Source: Ignavibacteriota bacterium (GTDB lineage Bacteria > Bacteroidota > Kapaibacteriia > Palsa-1295). Taken from it: a stretch of DNA of 7,648 nt. The notes beneath the pieces were generated by a model, which worked only from the letters and a program-made list of their open reading frames with translations, was not told the origin of the DNA and searched no databases. Below are positions 1-6,292 of the stretch, one piece after another. The translations under genes were made by a program, and so were the position numbers. Location of the stretch: contig PLXB01000083.1 of the NCBI GenBank assembly GCA_003151215.1, positions 1,152 to 8,799 on the forward strand, in the 5' to 3' direction. Within the stretch, counting starts at the first letter, position 1. Each line of letters begins with the position of its first letter.

Positions 1-549
1 GTCGGAAACCAATCCTTTTCTCATTACTTCACCTTCGTCTTTAATATCCTTGACTTGTTGGGCAACCAGAAGTCTTTCCTCAGAGGCTAATTCTGCCGTT
101 TCATTCTGTAGTCGGAGTTGCTTATCGAGCAAGTCCCATCGTTCGTCTTCTTTCCTGTCTTTTACATCACGTGCTTTAAGATCATCTAATGCTAATCCGA
201 TACGTAATACTTCGCGTTCGTCTTTTACATCTTTAACTTGCCTGGCAGCTAAGAGTCGCTCCTCAGAGGCTAATTCTCCGGTTTCTTTCTGAAGACGGAG
301 CGACTCGTTGAGCAAGTCCCAGCGTTTATCTTCTTTTAGATCCTTGACATGCCTGGCTTCCAGATCGTCAGAAACCAATCCTTTTCGCATAACTTCACCT
401 TCATCTTTAATCTCCTTGATCTGTTGGGCAACAAGCAACCTTTCCTCTGAAGCTAATTCTACTGTTTCATTCTGAAGGCGGAGCGACTCATTGAGCAAGT
501 CCCATCGCTCGTTCTCTTTTTCATCCTTTACTTTACGTGCTTTGATATC
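1..549 (-). repeat. Three tandem 183-bp coding repeats (61 residues each), continuing past the window edge
   Basis: Units lie at 549-367, 366-184 and 183-1 (phase chosen arbitrarily). They encode residues 126-186, 187-247 and 248-308 of the coiled-coil protein. By hand count the protein units share 43/61 (1 vs 2), 44/61 (2 vs 3) and 51/61 (1 vs 3) identical residues, so alternate units are closest. At the DNA level, 1-117 matches 367-483 at about 85% (17 mismatches counted), an offset of exactly 366 bp. The repeat length is constant, with no frame change between units. Confidence 0.9.
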
Positions 550-924
550 ACCTTCGACCACCTGCTCCAGACGTATAACTTCTTTCTCCTCTTTCTTCTC
601 TCTTGCCTGGAGTGCATGGAGATCATCGGAGATTATTTCTAATTGATGCTCAGCTTCGGTTTCTAATCTCACTCGAATTTTCGGCGACCGAAGAAGCGTT
701 ACGATATAAAGAAAAGAAAGGGGGACGACTCCAATAACAGCTCCGGTAAGAAGCACTCGCAAAACGATAGAATCAATTCCATTATCACGAAAAAGATTAT
801 ACAGCAGGGGCGCGCTTAAAAATGCAATACCTATTGCGGTGGCTAATAAGCCGGTTGGAAAATGTTTGTAAGCGAGTATAAATAAGTTATGACGCTTGCC
901 GGTTTTAGGCGAATATTGCTGCAC
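1..924 (-). CDS. Membrane-anchored coiled-coil repeat protein, 3' end outside window
   Basis: I translated this frame by hand from the minus strand. It is open for 308 codons from a GTG at 924 to the window edge, so the C-terminus is missing. Upstream in frame there is a TAA and no ATG before the GTG. The GTG is preceded by AGGGGA at a good distance, which is why I chose it. Residues about 25-45 and 53-78 are hydrophobic and look like two membrane helices. From about residue 83 the protein is highly charged (E, K, R, D) with regularly spaced Leu and looks like a long coiled coil. Residues 126-308 are three 61-residue units, each with RWDLL (Trp 141, 202, 263), LRLQ, ELASEERLL and KDE. The likely picture is an inner-membrane anchor with a cytoplasmic rod, but topology is inferred. 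I recognise no named family or catalytic motif. The + strand frame across 50-292 is only its shadow. Confidence 0.82.
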   Translation of the reverse strand, partial: MQQYSPKTGKRHNLFILAYKHFPTGLLATAIGIAFLSAPLLYNLFRDNGIDSIVLRVLLTGAVIGVVPLSFLYIVTLLRSPKIRVRLETEAEHQLEIISDDLHALQAREKKEEKEVIRLEQVVEGDIKARKVKDEKENERWDLLNESLRLQNETVELASEERLLVAQQIKEIKDEGEVMRKGLVSDDLEARHVKDLKEDKRWDLLNESLRLQKETGELASEERLLAARQVKDVKDEREVLRIGLALDDLKARDVKDRKEDERWDLLDKQLRLQNETAELASEERLLVAQQVKDIKDEGEVMRKGLVSD

Positions 925-1150
925 TTGATCCCCTGTATATTTTATTTGGCGTGGGAAGCTATATTAAAGAACCAAGAAATCGGCGGAAACAGTCCAACGG
1001 GTTTTTTTTAAAACCGCTTTTCGGATGGAATGCGTATTCTCTGCTGCTTGTAGTGAGTAAATTTCTTGCATTAATTCGCGTTAATAAATCATTAAATTAG
1101 ACTTGCCGGTGTAACTTTCGTCTCTGAAGCGGGTTATTAGTATTAGATAC
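925..1150. promoter_or_regulatory. Divergent intergenic region, presumed to hold two promoters
   Basis: These 226 bp separate the minus-strand coiled-coil gene from the + strand secreted-protein gene, so transcription probably starts in both directions here. Visible structure includes GGTTTT-TTTT-AAAACC at 1000-1015, a small inverted repeat, and ATTAA-TTCGCG-TTAAT at 1070-1085, with 5-bp perfect arms. TAACTTTC at 1112-1119 is one base off the Bacteroidota -7 consensus TAnnTTTG, but I see no well-placed -33 TTG. I cannot assign a specific promoter. Confidence 0.35.
929..934 (-). promoter_or_regulatory. Shine-Dalgarno-like site that decides the GTG start of the coiled-coil gene
   Basis: On the minus strand AGGGGA lies a few bases before GTG at 924. 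There is no ATG between the upstream in-frame TAA and this GTG, so the site supports an unusual start codon. It stands out because the + strand genes here have no comparable ribosome binding site. Confidence 0.55.
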
Positions 1151-1543
1151 ATGAAAAAGCTATTTCTTACCATATCGCTCATATTCGTTGCCGGGAGCCT
1201 TAATGCGCAAAGTATTGCGAAAAACGAGCCTTCGACGCACGATGTTTCCGCAGTTTCTACTGTGCCCCCGGGAGTTGCGGAGTATTCCGGCTATAAAGTA
1301 GTCTTTCTGCAGAACAAGAAAAATTATTCATTTGAGATCCTCTCGCCAAAATCCGATAAAGCGGATGTCAAATTGACGAATATATCAGGCTCGGATATCT
1401 GCACGATCTACAAAGGAGTTATTCACGAAGGAAAAAATATTTTCACCCTGCCCGGGAAAAAGATCTCCTCCGGTACGTACTATGTCGTCTCCAAACTTGC
1501 CAGCGGAGAACAATTTGCTGATCGGGTAGTGATCGGGAAGTAA
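1151..1543 (+). CDS. Small secreted beta-sandwich protein resembling a T9SS C-terminal domain
   Basis: The product is 130 residues. Residues 1-19 form a classic Sec signal peptide: MKK, a hydrophobic core, and LNA before QS, the likely cleavage site. A short Ser/Pro/Thr-rich stretch (about 20-45) leads into a predicted beta-rich domain. Its end, with SSGTYYV at 106-112 and a final VVIGK, has the shape of the last strands of type A sorting domains, where an S(S/A)G-Y-hydrophobic strand precedes a basic C-terminus. The usual YPNP motif is missing, so it could be a degenerate sorting domain or a stand-alone Ig-like periplasmic protein. No catalytic motif is visible. The gene lies 52 bp before mpl in the same direction and may be co-transcribed. 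There is no clear Shine-Dalgarno, but the signal peptide supports this ATG. Confidence 0.72.
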   Translation: MKKLFLTISLIFVAGSLNAQSIAKNEPSTHDVSAVSTVPPGVAEYSGYKVVFLQNKKNYSFEILSPKSDKADVKLTNISGSDICTIYKGVIHEGKNIFTLPGKKISSGTYYVVSKLASGEQFADRVVIGK

Positions 1544-1573
1544 GGAGCGATTCAAAAGAATAAAAACCTCCTG

Positions 1574-1595
1574 ACGAGTGTTAACCTACACTCGT
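1574..1595 (+). promoter_or_regulatory. Hairpin abutting the mpl start codon
   Basis: ACGAGTGT (1574-1581) and ACACTCGT (1588-1595) are perfect 8-bp inverted repeats around the 6-nt loop TAACCT. The 3' arm ends on the base directly before ATG at 1596. No T-run follows, so it does not look like an intrinsic terminator for the gene upstream. In an mRNA starting further upstream it would cover the ribosome landing site. As DNA it could equally be an operator. The role is inferred. Confidence 0.5.
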
Positions 1596-2993
1596 ATGCA
1601 AATTTATTTCATCGGTATTTGCGGAACAGCTATGGGTAACGGAGCGCTTTTGCTTCGAGAAATAGGCTATAATGTTTCCGGTTCGGATGAAAATGTGTAT
1701 CCTCCGATGTCCGATCTGCTTTCTGCAAGCGGAATAAAAATTTTCTCCGGTTATGATGTATCTCACTTTAAGGAAAGGCCTGATCTTGTTGTCATTGGCA
1801 ATGCGATCAGCCGTGGAAATCCCGAAGTCGAATATGTCCTGAGTGAAAAACTGACTTACACCTCTCTTGCCGAATTGCTGAAGAACTATGTCATTCAAGG
1901 CAAAGAATCTATAGTGGTCAGCGGTACTCATGGCAAGACTACGACCTCTGCACTTGCGGCATGGGTATTCGAATCTGCCGGACTTGAGCCAAATTTTCTT
2001 GTCGGAGGAGTATTGGAAAATTTCGGAAGTGGATATCAGGCGCGACCGGAAAGTAAATACGTGATTTTGGAGGGTGATGAATACGATACAGCCTTTTTCG
2101 ATAAGCGCTCGAAATTTCTTCATTATTTGCCGACAACTCTGATCGTCAATAATATCGAGTTCGATCATGCAGACATTTTTTCTTCGCTCGATGAAATAAA
2201 GCTCTCCTTTCGCCATCTTGTAAATATTGTTCCACAGAATGGAGTCGTTATCGCCAACGGCGACGATGCGAATGTCAGGGAAGTGGTTGCGCAGTCATTA
2301 GCTCCTGTAGAAACATTCGGGATTTCAAAAGATTGTTCCTGGCAAGCAGCGAATATTTCCTATGGAACATATACTTCCCATTTTGATGTCCTACACAATG
2401 GCATGTTAGAAGCAAAGTTAGAAGTTAATCTCCTTGGCGAATTCAATGTGAAGAATGCATTGGCAGTAACTATTGCTGCGCGTCGCCATAATATTTCCTA
2501 TGAATCAATTCAGAAAGCATTCAGCACTTTCAAGAATGTCAAACGCCGGTTAGAATTCAAAGGAGAGTTCGGCGGAGTGAAAGTTTATGACGACTTCGCC
2601 CATCACCCTACTGCCATCCGTGAGACTCTCAAAGCTTTCCGTAACAAATATCCGAAAGAGTGCATTATTGCGATTTTTGAACCGCGCTCCAATACCACTC
2701 GCCGCAATATTTTTCAAAAGGAGCTTGCCGAATGCTTTATTAATGCCGATGTCGTCTTTATATCCCAAATAGCCAGGCTTCATCTACTCTCTGAATCGGA
2801 ACGCCTCGACCCCGAAAAAGTAATGGCTGATCTTCGCGCGTTGGGGAAAGAAGCTTTTTATCTTCCGGATGCAGAAACGATCAGTTCGAAAGTTGCTGAG
2901 ATCGCTAAAAAAGGGAACGTGGTGATTGTGATGTCGAATGGAAGCTTCGGGGGAATACATTCAATGTTGGAAAAGAAGTTAGGAAATCCTTGA
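1596..2993 (+). CDS. mpl: UDP-N-acetylmuramate:L-alanyl-gamma-D-glutamyl-meso-diaminopimelate ligase
   Basis: Mpl is a cytoplasmic ATP-dependent ligase that joins the recycled tripeptide L-Ala-gamma-D-Glu-meso-DAP to UDP-MurNAc, returning turnover products to peptidoglycan synthesis. The 465-residue product is of normal length and shows the Mur-ligase order. An N-terminal Rossmann-like nucleotide domain opens with IYFIGICGTAMG (3-14). The central ATP domain has GTHGKTTT (110-117), GDEYD (160-164) and FDHAD (189-193). The C-terminal domain has DDFAHHPTA (332-340), EPRSNT (362-367) and MSNGSFGGIH (446-455). The ICGT opening and the DDFAHHPTA/EPRSNT pair favour Mpl over MurC. I chose ATG 1596 because family members start directly at this strand. 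A GTG at 1578 would add six residues and run through the hairpin. The 3' end overlaps the convergent glycosyltransferase gene by 15 bp. Confidence 0.93.
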   Translation: MQIYFIGICGTAMGNGALLLREIGYNVSGSDENVYPPMSDLLSASGIKIFSGYDVSHFKERPDLVVIGNAISRGNPEVEYVLSEKLTYTSLAELLKNYVIQGKESIVVSGTHGKTTTSALAAWVFESAGLEPNFLVGGVLENFGSGYQARPESKYVILEGDEYDTAFFDKRSKFLHYLPTTLIVNNIEFDHADIFSSLDEIKLSFRHLVNIVPQNGVVIANGDDANVREVVAQSLAPVETFGISKDCSWQAANISYGTYTSHFDVLHNGMLEAKLEVNLLGEFNVKNALAVTIAARRHNISYESIQKAFSTFKNVKRRLEFKGEFGGVKVYDDFAHHPTAIRETLKAFRNKYPKECIIAIFEPRSNTTRRNIFQKELAECFINADVVFISQIARLHLLSESERLDPEKVMADLRALGKEAFYLPDAETISSKVAEIAKKGNVVIVMSNGSFGGIHSMLEKKLGNP

Positions 2994-3944
2994 GATGATT
3001 ATCTCCGGCGTTATCTCCTTCATACACCTAAAATGTCCCTTCGGGCAATGATCGAGTCCGATCGTCGTGCACGGCCGGCAATCGAGATTAAGATTTTCAA
3101 CTATCTGCACATTTTTATTCCGAGGCATGAAGCCAAATTCGCGTACGGTTGGCCCGAAGATGGCAACCGTTGGAAGTCCAACTGCCGATGCAACATGCAT
3201 CATGCCTGAGTCATTGGTGATGGCAAGCGAGCATTCGGCAATTCTTGACGGAAGCTCTGCAAGCGTTAGTTTCCCGCAAAGATTTGTAATCTTATCTTGC
3301 GGAAGATTAATTGCGATAGTATTTATATATTCTTCTTCCTCAGAACTTCCAAAAAATTCTATATAGAAGTCTCTTGCGATCAGGTCATTGGCAAGTATCA
3401 CATAATATTCCGGCTGCCATCGTTTATTCCAATGTTTTGCGCCGGGGCAAAGAGCGACTTTTTTTATTGACTGGGGAGCGAATTCTTTTCCAAAAGTTGC
3501 ACCGCTTCCTGAATCGGTAGTATGCAGATTTCGCGCAGTCTCGAAATATCTTCCGATGATATCCGGCTCATCTTTAAGTAAATTAATCTTCGTCTTGACT
3601 AAAAGCCAGCGCTTAAAAGTACGTTTATTGACAACATAAAGTGCGCCGCTAAGACCACTTCGTAGTCTGCGTGAGCGAAAATTATTATGAAGATCGAGAA
3701 TATGATCATAGCCAGTCTTCTTAAATTTTCCGTTTAATCTTTGAATCTCCTGAGTGCCTTTTGCCGTATCAAGAACGAAAATATTGCTGAGCCATGGAAA
3801 TCGATTTACGATCTCTGCATATTCTTTTTTAACGACAAAATCAATTCGGGCATCGGGATATTTTCTGCGTAGTTCTTGTATAAGTGGAGAAGTAAGAATA
3901 ATATCTCCGAGGGAGCTTAGGCGGATGATGAGAATTGATGGCAT
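2979..3944 (-). CDS. Glycosyltransferase family 9 (heptosyltransferase-like)
   Basis: The product is 321 residues, a normal length for GT9, a GT-B enzyme family that adds ADP-heptose or related sugars to the lipopolysaccharide core at the inner face of the cytoplasmic membrane. The N-terminus has IIRLSSLGD (6-14), in which Asp14 sits at the family's catalytic-base position. The second half has PGAKHWNKRW (167-176), NDSGMMHVASAVG (244-256) and GPT (264-266), which form the nucleotide-sugar pocket in the family. A Cys cluster follows (Cys 289, 292, 300, 307, pattern CRPC-x7-C-x6-C), as in many GT9 members. It could be WaaF- or WaaC-like or a GT9 acting on another glycan; substrate cannot be read from sequence. 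There is no Shine-Dalgarno before ATG 3944, and a palindromic element starts 10 bp upstream. The gene stands alone on its strand. Confidence 0.88.
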   Translation of the reverse strand: MPSILIIRLSSLGDIILTSPLIQELRRKYPDARIDFVVKKEYAEIVNRFPWLSNIFVLDTAKGTQEIQRLNGKFKKTGYDHILDLHNNFRSRRLRSGLSGALYVVNKRTFKRWLLVKTKINLLKDEPDIIGRYFETARNLHTTDSGSGATFGKEFAPQSIKKVALCPGAKHWNKRWQPEYYVILANDLIARDFYIEFFGSSEEEEYINTIAINLPQDKITNLCGKLTLAELPSRIAECSLAITNDSGMMHVASAVGLPTVAIFGPTVREFGFMPRNKNVQIVENLNLDCRPCTTIGLDHCPKGHFRCMKEITPEIIISRIS

Positions 3945-3954
3945 AACGTTTTTA

Positions 3955-4070
3955 TGTCATTGCGAGGAGGGCTTTAGCCCGGCGCGGCACTCTAAAATCT
4001 TCAACAGTATCGTAACCTGAGAGATTTTAGATTGCCACGTCAATCGCTGCGCGAATTCCTCGCAATGACA
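3955..4070. repeat. MITE-like palindromic element with 14-bp terminal inverted repeats
   Basis: The ends are TGTCATTGCGAGGA (3955-3968) and its exact reverse complement (4057-4070). A second inverted pair lies inside: TCTAAAATCT (3991-4000) with AGATTTTAGA (4022-4031). The left half also has a small hairpin, GGGC-TTTA-GCCC (3969-3980). TTA flanks both sides (3952-3954 and 4071-4073), which could be a 3-bp target duplication but is short enough to be chance. Only one copy is in this window. From memory, elements with GTCATTGCGAGGA ends are scattered in many bacterial genomes, which supports a non-autonomous mobile element or REP-like repeat. It lies between the divergent glycosyltransferase and AAA+ genes and encodes no protein I would accept. 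Confidence 0.75.
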
Positions 4071-4125
4071 TTACTTAGATAGAGTTTGCACCCTTTATTC
4101 ACAGGCGCTGTTTTAATAACACGAA

Positions 4126-4139
4126 ATATTTATAAATAT
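4126..4139. promoter_or_regulatory. Perfect 14-bp AT palindrome before the AAA+ gene
   Basis: ATATTTATAAATAT reads the same on both strands and ends 5 bp before ATG 4145. It could be an operator half-site pair or part of an AT-rich promoter, but AT-only palindromes arise easily by chance. Confidence 0.3.
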
Positions 4140-4144
4140 CAATA

Positions 4145-5671
4145 ATGAAGAGATATTCAACGCTGGGCGAACTGAAAAAGTCAAATTATAAAATACTTCC
4201 GGTCAAGGAAGAGATTCGCCGCAACCTTATCGAAAAGCTTCGCAGTCGTGAACAATTATTTCCCGGTATCATCGGCTATGACGAAACGGTAGTTCCGCAG
4301 GTGGTGAATGCTCTGCTTGCAAAGCATGATATTATCCTACTCGGACTTCGCGGACAGGCAAAGACGCGCATTGCGCGCAGCCTCGTTTCATTGCTTGATG
4401 AATATACTCCAGTTATCGCCGGAAGCGAAGTCAACGATAATCCTTTCGCTCCGATCTCTTATTTTGCATCGAATCTCATCCGTGAAAAGGGCGATGAAAC
4501 TCCTATCGATTGGATTCACCGCTCCGAACGCTACGGCGAAAAGCTTGCAACGCCGGACGTCACGATTGCCGATCTTATCGGCGATATTGATCCGCTCAAA
4601 GCCGCACATGAACGCCTACATTATTCGCATGAAGGAGCGATTCATTTCGGAATTGTGCCGAGAACCAATCGCGGTATCTTTACGATCAATGAGCTTCCCG
4701 ATCTTCAGCCGCGCATTCAGGTCGGATTATTTAATATTTTAGAAGAACGCGATATTCAAATACGTGGCTTCAAAGTTCGCATTCCACTTGATGAACTGAT
4801 CATCTTCACGGCAAATCCCGAAGATTATACAAACAGAGGGAATATCATTACGCCTCTGAAAGACCGGATCGAAGCACAGATCATCACCCATTATCCCCTT
4901 GATACCGAAAGCGCGATCGCCATTACTGAGCAGGAAGCGTGGACGCAGCGCTGGGGTGAAGAAGGCCTTGTCATTCCGCATTACTTCAAGGAGATTATCG
5001 AGCAGATCGCATTTGAAGCCCGTACATCCGATTTTGTCGATCAGAAGTCGGGAGTATCAGCCCGTCTTCCGATCAGCGCTATGGAGACACTTATTTCGAA
5101 TGCCGAACGGCGCGCAATTCTTTCCGATGATAAAATTATCGTTCCTCGTGTTACCGATCTTGCTTACGTTGTTAGCGGAGTGACCGGGAAAGTCGAATTG
5201 GTATTCGAAGGAGAAGAAGAAGGTATCACCAAAGTTGCGAAAGCACTTATCGGAAAAGCCGTAAAGACGATCTTTAAAAAATATTTCCCCGATCCGAATG
5301 CAAAGCAGAAAAATACGGGAGGTAACGGAGCGCAGCAGCCGAAAGTAAAGACGGAATATGATGACATTCTTGAATGGTTTGCCAAAGGAAACACTATTTC
5401 ATTGACAGACACAATGTCATTCGATGTTTATAGCAAGGAGCTGTTCCGCATCCCGCGATTGAAAGAATTTACGGCAAGACACATTCTCATTCCCGAAGCA
5501 GACCGCTTCGCTCTTCCAAGCGCGATGGAATTCGTTCTCGATGGCTTACATCAGCATTCCAAACTTGCCAAAGAAGAAGAATTTGGTGCACCGGAGATCA
5601 GTTACCGCGATATGGTCGGCTCGATCTTTACCGGAGGATTTGATGAGGAGGACGAAGAAGAAGATGAATAA
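4145..5671 (+). CDS. AAA+ ATPase of the MoxR / magnesium-chelatase-like type
   Basis: This is a 508-residue cytoplasmic ATPase. The AAA+ core has Walker A GLRGQAKTR (67-75), a Walker B region with NELPD (182-186) where Glu183 is the presumed catalytic residue, a long helix FNILEERDIQIRG, sensor 1 around NPED (224-227), and PLKDR (237-241) with Arg241 as a candidate arginine finger. SGVSARLPI (302-310) with Arg307 fits sensor 2. A Gly/Gln/Asn-rich linker (about 384-400) leads to a C-terminal segment and an acidic tail (EEDEEEDE). Databases often call this family 'magnesium chelatase' or 'sigma-54 interacting', but nothing here supports chlorophyll synthesis or sigma-54 work. MoxR-type ATPases often remodel targets with a VWA-domain partner; none is encoded nearby. 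The N in place of the usual Walker B Asp seems to be normal for this family. ATG 4145 has no Shine-Dalgarno. Confidence 0.85.
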   Translation: MKRYSTLGELKKSNYKILPVKEEIRRNLIEKLRSREQLFPGIIGYDETVVPQVVNALLAKHDIILLGLRGQAKTRIARSLVSLLDEYTPVIAGSEVNDNPFAPISYFASNLIREKGDETPIDWIHRSERYGEKLATPDVTIADLIGDIDPLKAAHERLHYSHEGAIHFGIVPRTNRGIFTINELPDLQPRIQVGLFNILEERDIQIRGFKVRIPLDELIIFTANPEDYTNRGNIITPLKDRIEAQIITHYPLDTESAIAITEQEAWTQRWGEEGLVIPHYFKEIIEQIAFEARTSDFVDQKSGVSARLPISAMETLISNAERRAILSDDKIIVPRVTDLAYVVSGVTGKVELVFEGEEEGITKVAKALIGKAVKTIFKKYFPDPNAKQKNTGGNGAQQPKVKTEYDDILEWFAKGNTISLTDTMSFDVYSKELFRIPRLKEFTARHILIPEADRFALPSAMEFVLDGLHQHSKLAKEEEFGAPEISYRDMVGSIFTGGFDEEDEEEDE

Positions 5672-5677
5672 GTAATG

Positions 5678-5700
5678 AAAAACCTTGGCAGGTATTTTTT
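5678..5700 (+). terminator. Weak intrinsic terminator-like hairpin after the AAA+ gene
   Basis: AAAAACCT (5678-5685), loop TGGC and AGGT (5690-5693), then A and six T, can fold into a short stem with one bulge followed by a T-run. It begins 7 bp after the AAA+ stop. The stem has only two G-C pairs, so the call is tentative. Confidence 0.33.
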
Positions 5701-5782
5701 CCGGAATCATTCCATTCTTTATTAGTTAAACAATGAGATATTGGGCCGACTATTTTTCGTTTCATTAATCCATATAAAATCT

Positions 5783-6292
5783 ATGAAACGTCTCATCCTT
5801 GTTCTGGGCTGTTTTTTAAGCACCGTCGGTTTTTCTCTTGCTCAAAGTGTCGGACCATCTTCGTTGAATGCCGGAGCAGGCGGCGGCACGATCGGCGGGA
5901 ATTCCGATGACTGGTCAGCGGGTGCGATTGCCGTGGATACCTTTACTTCTGCTACGTTTGTCATCACTGAAGGTGTATTACAGCCTATGGATAAAACGAC
6001 AACCGTGAAGGAGGATCCATATTTGTCTCAACACATTCTTATTTACCCTAATCCTGCATCGCAGACGTTATTCCTCCAGCCTTCCTTTGAATCAGGCGGG
6101 AAACTTTTTATTACTATGACGGATGTTAGCGGGAACATTGGTCTTGAAGATCAAGAGACGCTTATCTCCGGAACTGAAAAACAAACTTTACATACCGAAC
6201 GCCTTGCTTCAGGGACATACATTTTACGACTTCAATTCATACGAGACGAAAAGAGTTTTGAATCATGCTATACGATTGAGAAACTCAAGTAA
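5783..6292 (+). CDS. Small secreted protein with type IX secretion sorting domain
   Basis: From ATG 5783 the product is 169 residues. Residues 1-20 are a signal peptide (MKR, hydrophobic core, SLA before QS). An earlier in-frame TTG at 5741 would put 14 residues in front of the signal peptide, so I rejected it. Residues about 23-68 match a pattern I know from secreted Bacteroidota proteins: a Gly-rich GGGTIGGN, then DWSAGAIAV, then ITEGVLQP. Residues about 82-169 are a T9SS type A sorting domain: ILIYPNPASQ (85-94), TDVSGN (113-118), LASGTYILRL (141-150) and a basic end (EKLK). In the family such a domain directs export through the outer membrane by the Por/T9SS machine, usually with removal or surface anchoring. 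There is almost no passenger between these parts, and no enzyme motif. The gene is 48 bp before the next gene in the same direction. Confidence 0.88.
   Translation: MKRLILVLGCFLSTVGFSLAQSVGPSSLNAGAGGGTIGGNSDDWSAGAIAVDTFTSATFVITEGVLQPMDKTTTVKEDPYLSQHILIYPNPASQTLFLQPSFESGGKLFITMTDVSGNIGLEDQETLISGTEKQTLHTERLASGTYILRLQFIRDEKSFESCYTIEKLK

Noticed and set aside
50..292. Ser-rich + strand frame across the left end
   Set aside because: It is antisense to the coiled-coil gene. Its Ser/Arg richness is just the complement of Glu/Leu-rich repeat codons, and it has no upstream signal.
1..549. CRISPR-like or non-coding satellite array
   Set aside because: The 183-bp units keep one reading frame, have no short repeat/spacer structure and encode a regular coiled coil.
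1112..1119. TAACTTTC as a Bacteroidota -7 promoter element
   Set aside because: It is one base off consensus, and I found no TTG at the right distance upstream, so I did not list it as a promoter.
1578..1595. GTG start at 1578 for mpl
   Set aside because: It adds six residues before the conserved N-terminal strand, runs through the hairpin and has no ribosome binding site. ATG 1596 fits the family start.
1581..2216. 211-residue minus-strand frame opposite mpl
   Set aside because: Shadow of mpl, whose motifs are complete. The minus frame has no recognisable domain.
3754..4020. + strand frame ending in the palindromic element
   Set aside because: It is antisense to the glycosyltransferase N-terminus and ends inside the repeat element. 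No start signal or domain.
4308..5412. Several frames on both strands inside the AAA+ gene
   Set aside because: All overlap the full-length ATPase, which has Walker A, Walker B and sensor motifs in order.
5741..5782. TTG start 14 codons upstream for the T9SS cargo
   Set aside because: It would place FFVSLIHIKS before the signal peptide. ATG 5783 gives a normal MKR signal peptide.
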